From Acidobacteriota bacterium (GTDB lineage: Bacteria > Acidobacteriota > UBA6911 > JACOSC01), in NCBI GenBank assembly GCA_016179055.1, contig JACOSC010000138.1, positions 1 through 56,546 on the forward strand: a stretch of DNA of 56,546 nt. Reading direction: 5' to 3'. A program made the translations under genes and the position numbers. Below the pieces are notes generated by a model. It saw only the letters and a program-made list of their open reading frames with translations. It was not told the origin of the DNA and did no database searches. Shown piece by piece: positions 1 through 8,007 of this stretch (positions within the stretch are counted from its first letter, which is position 1; the number at the start of each line of letters is the position of its first letter).

Positions 1-15
1 GTCCGGCTCTGCTTG

Positions 16-147
16 TTTGCACGGACGATCATCACCACGGAGGGTAACTTAGCGATGACTGTGCGTTCTCAGCTAATCAGCGTAAAACAACGCTGAAGCC
101 TTGTTTCCAGACGATCCTGGTGATTCTCGTGCAAAATTCAGGTAATA
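16..147 (-). repeat. Repeat family A, copy 1 (MITE-like, 132 bp)
   Basis: This stretch is the exact reverse complement of 24777-24908, base for base over 132 bp. The ends are imperfect inverted repeats (TTTTGCACG-AGAATCACC against TTTTGCACGGACGATCATCACC read inward from the other end). An internal hairpin pairs ATCAGCGT with ACGCTGA. Size, terminal inverted repeats and lack of coding capacity fit a non-autonomous MITE-like element. Confidence 0.8.
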
Positions 148-275
148 ACCGGGGAGGGCGGCTCGCCACCCCGCACCGTAATCCCGAGTGGGCCGACCCT
201 GAAAAGGCCGCGGTCGTCCATCCACATCGGACCCTACGTGGACCCATTCAGGGTCCAGCCGGGGATTATGGCATT

Positions 276-304
276 CCGTGGGTGGCGCAAGGCGCCACCC
301 ACGG
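276..304. repeat. Extragenic hairpin
   Basis: The left arm CCGTGGGTGGCGC pairs perfectly with the right arm GCGCCACCCACGG across a three-base gap. It lies in a palindrome-rich stretch and has no T tract, so it reads as a REP-like palindrome rather than a terminator. Confidence 0.6.
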
Positions 305-755
305 CTATTAACAAGGTCCCCTTCGGTGACGGGCCGGTGACCGCCCTGAACATTTACAAAAAGGATATCGCAAAGAGATCCACAAATAATGTGTTGAATT
401 CCACCGCGCATACAGGTATACTGATATTGCTTTCTTGCCTGCCCTAGCCAAATCATTGGATTAGTCCTTACAGAGTGCTGCTTTTTGCTCGGGTCGCGCA
501 TCTTAAGCCATCTCGGGTTATATTCACGGTAAGGTGCCGGTATGGGTATTTTGGACTTTGTGATTTTTCATCAATCAAGCGAAGGCTGTGCATTTGGCCT
601 AACCCTGACATTTAGACTCTCGACCACCGGCCTTAGATTCGGACGGGAAAATGAGGGCCGGCTCGTACAAGCACCATAGGAAGAAAAGTCGAAAGAACGA
701 AGTCCAGAGTCTGAATTCCCGTAATCATTAGAGTGTCGCTAAGCAGGAGAATGCT

Positions 756-1883
756 ATGTCAACCAAAGGCTGTATACTGATTCGATTTCTGGGGACAATG
801 TTGTTGTGCGCCGGAATAGCTCCTCTAGTTGTGTGGGCGCAAGTTTCGTTTATGCCCCGGGAAGATTTTGGCGCCGGCAGCCACCCTTATGGCGTGGCCG
901 CTGGTGATTTTAATGGTGATGCCTACATGGATTTGGCTGTGGTCAATGATCTTTCAAACAACGTGGTCATACTGTTCGGTGATGGGACGGGATCCTTCCG
1001 GGAAGGCCCGAGCATAGAATTGGGTCGCAGCCCATTGTCCGTTACGGTGGGAGACTTTGACGGCGATGGGACAACGGATTTGGCCGTGGCCAATCGGAGT
1101 GAAAACAGCGTGTCAATTCTCCTCGGCAATGGCGACGGTACCTTTCGCGAAGTGCAGCGCGTGGCGGTTGAGAGAAGTCCCCTGGCCATTGCGGTTGGAG
1201 ATTTCAACCGTGACGGAATAGACGATCTGGCGGTCCCCAATTTCTTTTCCGATAGCGTCTCGATTTTGCGGGGCAATGGCGATGGGACGTTCCGACCTGC
1301 CGAGAACTATGAGATTGGAATAAAACCGGAATCCGTGGCGGTAGGAGATTTTAACGGGGATGGTTATCAAGATTTGGCGTTTGCTTGCTCCGGTTATACG
1401 GGGCGCAGCGTGGTGGCCGTCCTCATCAATAATGGCGACGGCACGTTTGGCGAGCATGTACGCTATGAGGCCGGCCGGCACTGCAGCGCCCTGGATGTAG
1501 GCGATTTCAATGGCGATGGCCGATTAGACGTGGCTGTAGCCAATCGATCCGACCGCAACGTGACCATTATGTTCGGGCGCGGCGATGGCAGCTTTGACGA
1601 AAATGGAACCTACCCGGTCGGCAGCAATCCCAGGTCGGTAAGCGTGGCGGACTTTGATGGGGACCGGATTTTAGATTTGGCCGTAGTCAATGAGACCACA
1701 AACAATGTATCAATCCTCTTAGGAAATAGCGATGGAACTTTTCAACCCGCGCAAACCTTTCTCGTTGGAAGATACCCCAAGTTTGCCGTTGTGGCGGATT
1801 TTAACGGTGATGGCCAAGCCGACCTCGCCGTGGTCAATGAGCGTGAAGACTCGGTATCGATTCTAATCAACACTACTCGCTAG
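756..1883 (+). CDS. Exported FG-GAP/VCBS repeat protein
   Basis: 375 aa. Residues 1-29 form a signal peptide (basic start, hydrophobic core, cut near VWA-Q). The rest is seven tandem repeats of about 48 residues, each with a calcium-binding loop of the kind D-F-N-G-D-G-x-x-D-L, as in integrin-type beta-propellers. The loop is degenerate in repeats 1, 3 and 6 (GDA, NRDG, GDR). Seven blades should close a propeller. There is no second domain and no membrane anchor, so the protein is probably periplasmic or secreted; ligand unknown. AGGAG at 745-749 precedes the ATG. It stands alone, with no clear operon partner. Confidence 0.9.
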   Translation: MSTKGCILIRFLGTMLLCAGIAPLVVWAQVSFMPREDFGAGSHPYGVAAGDFNGDAYMDLAVVNDLSNNVVILFGDGTGSFREGPSIELGRSPLSVTVGDFDGDGTTDLAVANRSENSVSILLGNGDGTFREVQRVAVERSPLAIAVGDFNRDGIDDLAVPNFFSDSVSILRGNGDGTFRPAENYEIGIKPESVAVGDFNGDGYQDLAFACSGYTGRSVVAVLINNGDGTFGEHVRYEAGRHCSALDVGDFNGDGRLDVAVANRSDRNVTIMFGRGDGSFDENGTYPVGSNPRSVSVADFDGDRILDLAVVNETTNNVSILLGNSDGTFQPAQTFLVGRYPKFAVVADFNGDGQADLAVVNEREDSVSILINTTR

Positions 1884-1890
1884 GTTTTTT

Positions 1891-1954
1891 GTAACTGTTC
1901 AACCATCCACGCCTTAAGGCATCCAGCCGATACAGAATCGGGAGCGGCAGAGTT
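1891..1954 (+). repeat. Family C element, partial (C1)
   Basis: Starts with the family C outer motif GTAACTGTTC at 1891-1900. The core GATACAGAATCGGGAGCGG follows at about 1929-1947. The right half is missing, and the family G block takes over. Confidence 0.5.
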
Positions 1955-2037
1955 GGCCCCGCACGGGGGCTCTGGAGTATGGACATTGGCCACAGCGCCA
2001 CGCGATCCTTTTGTCCCCACTACTTCGAGCGAGTGTT
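1936..2037 (+). repeat. Family G block, copy 1
   Basis: This stretch matches 16866-16958 with scattered differences. The shared parts include GGCCCCGCAC, CATTGGCCACAGC and ACTTCGAGCGAG. No coding frame is conserved. Both copies lie next to pieces of family B. Confidence 0.55.
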
Positions 2038-2063
2038 CCGCCATAGCCCGAAGTTTGTTCGCG

Positions 2064-2318
2064 TAGCTCCGAAGGAGCGTGATGTAATAGCCAGGGGCAA
2101 GCGGAGCGCAGCCCCTGGTACGTCACTTGGCGAAGCTATGCGCCCTGTAAGGGCGCGCTACACTTCGGTGCGATGAACAAGGATGGAAGACAACGACAGC
2201 GGCTTAGGAATTGACCTCCATTAGTGCGCCCTTTCAGGGCTGGCGAGCTGGAGACGCTTTCTTTCCAGGGGCTGCGCTGCGCTTGCCCCTGGCTATTATA
2301 GATCGCTCCTTCGGAGCT
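2064..2318. repeat. Family E inverted repeat, 55-bp arms
   Basis: The left arm (2064-2118) and right arm (2265-2318) are reverse complements of about 55 bp with a few mismatches. Each arm contains two smaller hairpins: GCTCC-TTC-GGAGC and a palindrome beginning CCAGGGGC. The loop carries two GCGCCCT/AGGGC hairpins. The whole block could fold into one very long stem. Confidence 0.7.
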
Positions 2319-2364
2319 TTGGACGGTAAGTGGCACCCTACTCCATACCAAATGTCCAAACGCC

Positions 2365-2421
2365 AAGCCCCTCAGGGAGGTGGCTTTTGGCATTAGAGCG
2401 TTTCTTATGATCGAACTTCAG
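2365..2421 (+). repeat. Family B element, right part only
   Basis: Aligns with the right half of the intact copy at 39717-39811, ending in CTTATGATCGAACTTCAG at 2404-2421. The left terminal repeat is absent, so the element is truncated. Confidence 0.6.
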
Positions 2422-2621
2422 TATCAATGCAGACTTCTAGCCAAATCATAGGCGGCCATGTATGATGATAGCTTAATGGCGCTCGTATTCTGCAGAAATT
2501 TTACGCCGGAATCCATGTATAAAAGAATCAAAACGGCGCAAAGGGCTATGGCGACACCGGCGGTCATTATTGGCGATGAAATTTTCCTTGGATTTCGCCA
2601 CCCATCGATCGAACAAGCTCT

Positions 2622-2651
2622 GGAACTATAGCAACTGGGATTACGATCGAA
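2622..2651 (+). promoter_or_regulatory. Possible ECF-type promoter of the sigma factor gene
   Basis: GGAACT at 2622-2627 matches the usual -35 of ECF (sigma-E-like) promoters. After 17 bp comes GATCGA, a weak -10 match. It lies about 30 bp before the sigma factor gene, where an autoregulatory promoter would be expected. Inference from motif and place only. Confidence 0.3.
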
Positions 2652-2679
2652 TCCATCTCATCAGTAGGGCCTCCCAACT

Positions 2680-3297
2680 ATGCCGTTGGAACCTGTTGCC
2701 AATCGGAGTGACACAACGCTGGTGGAAAAAGCAAAGATCGGGGACCACGTGGCTTTCGAGGAGCTCGTGACTCGGTACCAGCGCCGCGTGTATGGATTGG
2801 CCTATCGGTTGACGAGCAACACGGCGGAAGCAGAAGACGTTCTACAAGAAGTGTTTTTGCAAGTTTATCAAAAGATCAACAATTTTCGCGGGGAATCGGC
2901 CTTTTACAGTTGGTTGTACAAAATCACTTTAAACACTACCTATATGAGAATGCGTAAACGGCAACGCCGGCGAGAAGAGCCGATAGAAGATGCCCTGCCC
3001 AAGTTCGGCGAAGACGGCTCGTTTACGCAGATGGTGTCAAAGTTTTCCCTATCGCCGGAAACTGAGGCTCTCCGAGCCGAAGCCCGACGACTAACCGCCG
3101 CGGCGATCGATACGTTAGCCGAGGAGTATAAGACTGTGTTGATCTTAAGAGACATCGAAGGATTGCCCGCGGCCGAAGTTGGCGCCATGCTCGGATTGTC
3201 CATTCCTGCGATTAAATCGCGCCTGCACAGGGCCCGCTTGTTCTTGCGACAGAAGTTGGAGAATTATTTTAAAGAAAGAAAGGGTAGAACCCCATGA
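2680..3297 (+). CDS. ECF RNA polymerase sigma factor (RpoE type)
   Basis: 205 aa. Region 2 spans about residues 24-95 and includes DVLQEVFLQVYQKI and FYSWLYKITLN, typical of core binding and -10 recognition. Region 4 spans about 138-190, with a helix-turn-helix around LPAAEVGAMLGLSIPAIKSR for -35 recognition. No region 3, as is normal for ECF factors. The stop overlaps the start of the next gene by 4 bp (ATGA), so sigma and anti-sigma factor are translationally coupled. A weak AGGG precedes the ATG by about 9 bp. Regulon unknown; the nearest downstream genes are a phosphate carrier and the radical SAM-ArsM gene. Confidence 0.93.
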   Translation: MPLEPVANRSDTTLVEKAKIGDHVAFEELVTRYQRRVYGLAYRLTSNTAEAEDVLQEVFLQVYQKINNFRGESAFYSWLYKITLNTTYMRMRKRQRRREEPIEDALPKFGEDGSFTQMVSKFSLSPETEALRAEARRLTAAAIDTLAEEYKTVLILRDIEGLPAAEVGAMLGLSIPAIKSRLHRARLFLRQKLENYFKERKGRTP

Positions 3298-3605
3298 CGC
3301 ACGTATGGATGCAGTGGCTAAAATCTAAATTGCGCGTGGGCAAATCGCCGGTGCCGCGGGGTCCGATGGTTACTTGCCGGCAAGTGATCGAACTGTTGAG
3401 TGACTACATTAACCACGAATTAAGCCCTGAGGACAAGACGGAATTAGACAAGCACATGCAGGGCTGTCAAAACTGCGAGACTTTTTTGTATACGCTCAGT
3501 CAATCGGTGGATCTATTAAGAGATTTAAGAGTGGAGGATATACCGGATGACGTAAGTTCCCGTCTCCGCAATTTCTTACGCTCTAAATACCAATCGGAAA
3601 AATAG
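3294..3605 (+). CDS. Zinc-finger anti-sigma factor
   Basis: 103 aa, soluble, no membrane segment. Residues about 28-66 form a ZAS-type domain (CRQVIELLSDYINHELS, then H-x3-C-x2-C in KHMQGCQNC). Such domains bind the partner ECF sigma factor and often sense redox stress or zinc. The start overlaps the sigma gene by 4 bp, which strongly supports the pairing. Without a membrane anchor it more likely senses a cytoplasmic signal. The first 24 residues are basic and of no known domain; a GTG or ATG further in cannot be excluded. Confidence 0.85.
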   Translation: MTHVWMQWLKSKLRVGKSPVPRGPMVTCRQVIELLSDYINHELSPEDKTELDKHMQGCQNCETFLYTLSQSVDLLRDLRVEDIPDDVSSRLRNFLRSKYQSEK

Positions 3606-3976
3606 TATTTCATTCATTACGAAACCGCCACGCCTATTCCGCCGCTACTTCCAGAATCGCACAAAATATTCAGAATCCTTTTTCTTATCTCAGTCATCCC
3701 AATTCACCAAGCCCAGTGACCGAGTAAGCGCCGTAGGACGCACACATCCGGCTGCCCTGGCGCCTGTATGGCTGAACAGGGACCAATGAATTTGGCAGAA
3801 AGCCAAATGGGTATGTTATATATAGAGACGTTAAAGGCAATCTCTACAGGATTCGCGCTCCAGCATCGCTGTTGCTGATCGCCGGGCCCGTAGACTTGTG
3901 CCCTGGGAAAAGTTGCTGCAATGGGAGTTCATGGGTTGGCTGAAGAAATCGAAGTGCATGAACTCGGTGAAGGGAA
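3606..3976. other. Spacer before the phosphate transporter
   Basis: 370 bp without a convincing gene. A small hairpin (ATTTGGC-AGAAA-GCCAAAT, 3790-3808) is followed by an AT-rich stretch (TATGTTATATATAG) that could be promoter DNA. I looked for a riboswitch fold and did not recognise one. Confidence 0.4.
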
Positions 3977-5125
3977 ATGGTTGAAATCAGCATAATCATC
4001 GGAATTTTTTTAACCGCCGCTTTAGCGTATGCTAACGGTTCAAACGATGTTTCCAAAGCCATTGCCACTTTGGTCGGTAGCGGCGTAACTAACTATCGCC
4101 GGGCGATTATTTGGGGCGCCACGTGGACTTCGATAGGTTCGCTGCTGGCCGCCTTCTTCGCCTTGCAGATGGTCCAAACCTTCACCGCCGGATGGCTATC
4201 ACCGGAGGCCAAGCTGACCTTATGGCTTCCCCTGTCCACTCTATTCGGCGCCATGGCCTGGGTGCTTTTGGCTTCCATCGCGGGCTTGCCGGTTTCTACG
4301 ACGCATGCGATTACGGGAGCGCTATGTGGCGCCGGCCTATTGGCCTACGGGGCGAGTAGAGTTTTATGGTCATCCTTGTTCATCAAGACTTTTCTGCCGT
4401 TGCTCCTGAGCCCTTTCTTATCGCTTACCCTCACATGGGCCTTCTTCCCGTTAATTAAGCTTACGCTGGCCAACCGTAAGGGTTACTGTCTTTGCTTGGG
4501 TGTAAAACGATCGGCTGCCGTACAAGCCGCGTGCCCGTCAGGCGGTGGGCTGGCCGTGGTTGATGAAAGGGGCGCGGTTTATCCGGAAGCCGTACTGGGT
4601 TCTCGCGAATTATGTGGAGAGGACTTTTCTTACTCCGTCAATTTCAATGTGAATACCTTGCACTGGCTTTCCAGTGGTGCGGCGAGCTTTGCCCGTGGAT
4701 TGAACGATGCGCCTAAGATCGTGGCCTTGGTAGTTACTTTTAACCTAATCTCGGGCCAGCCGCTCTCTCATGGCCAGAGCTTTTTTTACTTCGCCCTTGT
4801 GACGGCGGCCATGGGTTTGGGCAGCTACTTGGCCGGGTTACGCGTAACCGAAGTATTGGCCGAGCGCGTAACGGCCTTGAATCCCATCGAAGGTTTTGCG
4901 GCCAATCTTACGACAGCGTTTTTAGTGGCCACTTCGGCGCGTTTTGGATGGCCCGTTTCCACGACTCACGTCAGCAGTAGTGCGATCATTGGCATCGGTT
5001 TGCGAAATGGTGTAAAATCGGTTTCTTGGCCGACCGTTCGTAATATAGTGTTAGCTTGGGTCGTCACGTTGCCGGCGGCGGGACTCTTGGCGGCTTTCGC
5101 TTACTATTTGGTCAATAAAATCTAG
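3977..5125 (+). CDS. Inorganic phosphate transporter, PiT family
   Basis: 382 aa integral inner-membrane protein with about ten hydrophobic segments. It carries the two inverted PiT signatures: ANGSNDVSKAIATLVGSG near the N-terminus (residues about 19-36) and ARGLNDAPKIVALVV in the second half. Each half also has the GxPVSTTHA/V motif (GLPVSTTHAITGA and GWPVSTTHVSSSA). The middle cytoplasmic loop (about 165-215) has several cysteines and is not conserved. PiT proteins move metal-phosphate with protons or sodium. No DUF47/PhoU-like partner is adjacent, although one is often found. GAAGGG sits just before the ATG. Confidence 0.93.
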   Translation: MVEISIIIGIFLTAALAYANGSNDVSKAIATLVGSGVTNYRRAIIWGATWTSIGSLLAAFFALQMVQTFTAGWLSPEAKLTLWLPLSTLFGAMAWVLLASIAGLPVSTTHAITGALCGAGLLAYGASRVLWSSLFIKTFLPLLLSPFLSLTLTWAFFPLIKLTLANRKGYCLCLGVKRSAAVQAACPSGGGLAVVDERGAVYPEAVLGSRELCGEDFSYSVNFNVNTLHWLSSGAASFARGLNDAPKIVALVVTFNLISGQPLSHGQSFFYFALVTAAMGLGSYLAGLRVTEVLAERVTALNPIEGFAANLTTAFLVATSARFGWPVSTTHVSSSAIIGIGLRNGVKSVSWPTVRNIVLAWVVTLPAAGLLAAFAYYLVNKI

Positions 5126-5129
5126 ACTA

Positions 5130-5187
5130 CCACCGGTTGCCTGCCGGTGGGTTTGAGTCACGGCGGAAAGCCGTGCCGTACTTTTTT
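5130..5187 (+). terminator. Tandem hairpins, probable terminator of the PiT gene
   Basis: A first stem CCACCGG/CCGGTGG (5130-5150) is followed by a second, CACGGC-GGAAA-GCCGTG (5159-5175), and six T residues at 5182-5187. The second stem plus T run fits a Rho-independent terminator for the gene ending at 5125. Confidence 0.5.
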
Positions 5188-5306
5188 CCATAGCTCGGGT
5201 ATGGGCGGTTCTGAAAGAGCGACTCCACAAATCGATTCGTCATCGGGCGGCTGGACGAAGTCGGAGCGTTACAATACCAATTGAATTAATCAGGGGGAGT
5301 TTGATC

Positions 5307-7814
5307 ATGCCGATAGCGCTTAACGAAAATCCGGTCCTTTTTGCGCCGACATTTCACCGGATCAACCAGGGTGACCTTTTTGTTCTTATTGATCCGGAGT
5401 TGCCCAATTGGTTGGCCACGGACGGCCGCGGGGCCAAAATCCTGACCTACATTGACGGACGGCGGACCTTCCGAGAAATTATTGAGGCTTATTGCCAAGC
5501 CTATGACGTGGATCTTACCAAAGGCTGGCTGCACGGCCACACCTTCATTAATGGCGCTTATCGCGCTGGTTTTGTTTTTACCACTCCCTTGGCTAGAGCG
5601 CCTTATACGGGCCGAGCCGCGGTGTTGAAGCCGGATCGCCTACGCGAGCTATGGATTCATCTAACAAACACGTGCAATCTCGCCTGCGCGCATTGTTTGG
5701 TAGAATCGGCGCCCGACGGCTTGAGAGGGATCCGCACGGAGATCTGGCATCGGCTGATTGACGAGGCTTTAGCTTTAGGCGTTAAGCGTTTTTATATTAC
5801 CGGCGGCGAGCCCTTCGTTAGGGATGACCTCTTTGAGATCATGGCGCACATGATTGAAAAAGTGGATGAGCTGGTCGTTCTGACAAACGCTATGCTTTTA
5901 AAAGGCGAGCGACTCAAACAACTCGAACGGTTTGATCGTGCGAAGTTGAAACTGCAGATTAGCTTGGACGGCTCACGGCCTGAGATGAATGACCCTATTC
6001 GTGGACAAGGGACGTTTGCGGCCACCGTACAGGGCATTAGAAATGTTCTGGACTCCGGTTTCTTACCGACATTAACGAGCTCGGTTATGAACGGTAACGC
6101 CGATGATATTCCTGAGATTACCCGGCTGGCCGCCCATATGGGCGTTAAGAATCACCATTTGCTTTGGGCCCACTTACGCGGCCGCGCCGCCGGGGACCAT
6201 AAACTATCTTCACCTCCCCCTGGCCGACTGGTAGAAATTTGGAAAAAGACCATACAGACCGCGGAGGCGCTGGGCATTCAAGTGGATAACCTTGAATCCG
6301 TAAAACGGCGTGTCTTAGGCAAACGGGGCGTTAAGGCCGACCTTTCCAACGCGGCTTATGATTCGCTCTGTGTGTACGCGGACGGACATGTGTACCCTTC
6401 CGCGGCGACGGCGGGGTTTAAGCCCTTAGACATGGGAAGCGCTCTGGAAAGCTCCCTGCGCGAGGTCTGGCTGCGCTCTCCGATCGCGGAAACGATTCGC
6501 AACGTCACGGTGCAGAGGAAAGCCGTATGTAAAGATTCATACCTGAAATTCTTCTGCGGCGGGGGCGACTTAGACCACACCTATTTTTATTCAGCGCAGA
6601 GCAACGGCCATGGCAGTTTTCTGGCAGAAGATCCGTTCGTGGAGCTTCATGACGCCATGATTTTGGACGCTATGTTCACAGCGGCGCGCCAACGCCGCGC
6701 GCTTAAGACCCGCTCGGGATTTGATAGCCCCGTCGTTTACTACGCCATGGGCGAAAACGCTTTATCGTACGATGAAGAGGATGATAGGCCACCTTCGGCC
6801 CAGGGCTTCGAAGTAAACACCCTACACTCGACCTGTGTACTGTCTTTCGATTTAGATCGATCGCGGGAAACGGTAAGGCAATTTTATGCGGAAGCCGCGC
6901 AACAGCCGCAACCCGAGCTTTGTTGCGCGGGTAGTTATAACGGCGAAGAGACCAGCCACATACCGCAAGAGGCGCTGGACGTAGCGTATGGTTGCGGAAG
7001 TCCGGTCGGCTTGGCCGATGTGAAAGAAGGCGAGGTTGTAGTTGACCTCGGCTCGGGCGGCGGGATTGATTGCTTCATCGCCGCCAAGCTTGTGGGACCG
7101 AGCGGCCGTGTGGTCGGAATTGATATGACGGATGAGATGTTGGAAAAAGCGCTTATCAACAAAGTGAAAGTAGCGGCTCGTCTGGCTTATGATGTTGTTG
7201 AATTCAAGAAAGGCTATTTGGAGGAGATCCCGCTGCCGAACAAATCGGCCGATCTCATAATGTCCAACTGTGTGCTCAACCTATCGCCGGATAAGAAACG
7301 CGTATTTCTCGAGATGTGGCGCGTATTGAAAGATCACGGCCGTATCGCCATCTCCGACACCGTGGCCGCGGACAAGCTACCCGATCATATGCGCGCCAAT
7401 CCGCGGCTGTGGGGTGAGTGCGTTTCAGGGGCCTTAACCGAGGAAGAATATTTGGCTTACCTTGAGCAGTCCGGCTTCTATGGGCTTTCCATTCTAAAGA
7501 AAAGTTTTTGGAAAGAAGTTGAAGGCCATAAATTCTACTCTCTAGTCCTACGCGGCTACAAGTTTGAAAAGTCCGCCGGCTGCAATTTCATCGGGCAAAA
7601 AGCGATCTATCGTGGCCCATTTAAAGCCGTCGTCGATGAGGAAGGGCATTTGTTCCCGCGCAACGAAGCCGTGGAAGTTTGTACGGATACCGCCGCAAAA
7701 CTTCGACGCGCTCCTTACGAGTTGAACTTTACGGTCATCGGCCCAGATCAGCCGGAAGAAGTTTTTTCCATCGTTACGGATGCCTGCTGCGCGCCCGGCG
7801 GAAGCTGTTGTTAA
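5307..7814 (+). CDS. PqqD-radical SAM/SPASM-ArsM fusion protein
   Basis: 835 aa. The open frame begins at TTG 5301, but GGGGGAG (5293-5299) is well spaced only for ATG 5307. Residues about 8-95 resemble PqqD, a RiPP-peptide chaperone fold. Residues about 112-330 are radical SAM, with the C-x3-C-x2-C cluster motif at C123, C127, C130 and GGEP at about 166. SPASM-like cysteines follow at C355, C408 and C417 (CGGGD). Residues about 525-835 match arsenite S-adenosylmethionine methyltransferase: VDLGSGGGIDCF for SAM binding, and ArsM-like cysteines CCAGSY (539-540), GECVSGAL (705) and AGCNF (759). The tail ends CCAPGGSCC, a likely As(III) or metal site. Known ArsM enzymes methylate As(III); radical SAM enzymes such as ArsS build organoarsenicals. 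Having both in one chain suggests tailoring of an arsenical or a peptide-bound product. The product is inference. Confidence 0.85.
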   Translation: MPIALNENPVLFAPTFHRINQGDLFVLIDPELPNWLATDGRGAKILTYIDGRRTFREIIEAYCQAYDVDLTKGWLHGHTFINGAYRAGFVFTTPLARAPYTGRAAVLKPDRLRELWIHLTNTCNLACAHCLVESAPDGLRGIRTEIWHRLIDEALALGVKRFYITGGEPFVRDDLFEIMAHMIEKVDELVVLTNAMLLKGERLKQLERFDRAKLKLQISLDGSRPEMNDPIRGQGTFAATVQGIRNVLDSGFLPTLTSSVMNGNADDIPEITRLAAHMGVKNHHLLWAHLRGRAAGDHKLSSPPPGRLVEIWKKTIQTAEALGIQVDNLESVKRRVLGKRGVKADLSNAAYDSLCVYADGHVYPSAATAGFKPLDMGSALESSLREVWLRSPIAETIRNVTVQRKAVCKDSYLKFFCGGGDLDHTYFYSAQSNGHGSFLAEDPFVELHDAMILDAMFTAARQRRALKTRSGFDSPVVYYAMGENALSYDEEDDRPPSAQGFEVNTLHSTCVLSFDLDRSRETVRQFYAEAAQQPQPELCCAGSYNGEETSHIPQEALDVAYGCGSPVGLADVKEGEVVVDLGSGGGIDCFIAAKLVGPSGRVVGIDMTDEMLEKALINKVKVAARLAYDVVEFKKGYLEEIPLPNKSADLIMSNCVLNLSPDKKRVFLEMWRVLKDHGRIAISDTVAADKLPDHMRANPRLWGECVSGALTEEEYLAYLEQSGFYGLSILKKSFWKEVEGHKFYSLVLRGYKFEKSAGCNFIGQKAIYRGPFKAVVDEEGHLFPRNEAVEVCTDTAAKLRRAPYELNFTVIGPDQPEEVFSIVTDACCAPGGSCC

Positions 7815-7870
7815 GAGAGCACTCGAGGCCCCTTTTGCGGCGCCACGACGAATGAAAATAGCAACGACAC

Positions 7871-7967
7871 CCCTGGGAGCGCCCCGACTACCGTAGGGGC
7901 AAGGGTAGACGCAATTCGCGACGGGGCTCGCCGGCAGAGATGCCGGCGCTCCCAAGTATTTTCAAGG
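7871..7967 (-). repeat. Family D element, copy 1
   Basis: About 97 bp and the reverse complement of 15998-16094 with few differences, including the flank CCTTGAAAATAC. Ends are inverted: CTGGGAGCGCC and GGCGCTCCCA. An inner hairpin reads GCCGGC-AGAGAT-GCCGGC. It lies just outside the 3' end of the metal-efflux cluster. Confidence 0.7.
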
Positions 7968-8007
7968 AGAATGAAAGCGCAATTTGTTCTCGTGGGCGCA
8001 AGAAAGT

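Larger units (their letters stand above)
1..755. other. Gene-free left edge, repeat rich
   Basis: I see no convincing gene here. Positions 16-147 hold a copy of repeat family A. Positions 150-310 carry a run of palindromes, including a 13-bp stem hairpin at 276-304 and a 7-bp stem at 239-257. The minus-strand open frame at 73-501 simply reads through these repeats and has no ribosome binding site. Positions 310-740 are unremarkable and presumably carry the promoter of the FG-GAP gene. Confidence 0.6.
1884..2679. other. Gene-free, repeat-rich spacer
   Basis: About 800 bp without a credible gene. It holds a part of family C (1891-1954), a family G block (1936-2037), the two arms of family E (2064-2118 and 2265-2318) and a truncated family B end (2365-2421). 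The last 250 bp lack repeats and probably hold the promoter of the sigma factor gene. Confidence 0.6.

Noticed and set aside
73-501. 142-codon minus-strand open frame
   Set aside because: Translation of a family A element and neighbouring palindromes; no ribosome binding site, no domain.
3700-3840. Possible riboswitch upstream of the PiT gene (GGACGCA and short hairpins)
   Set aside because: The GGACGCA core recalls GEMM (c-di-GMP-I) riboswitches, but the required second helix and tetraloop receptor could not be laid out.
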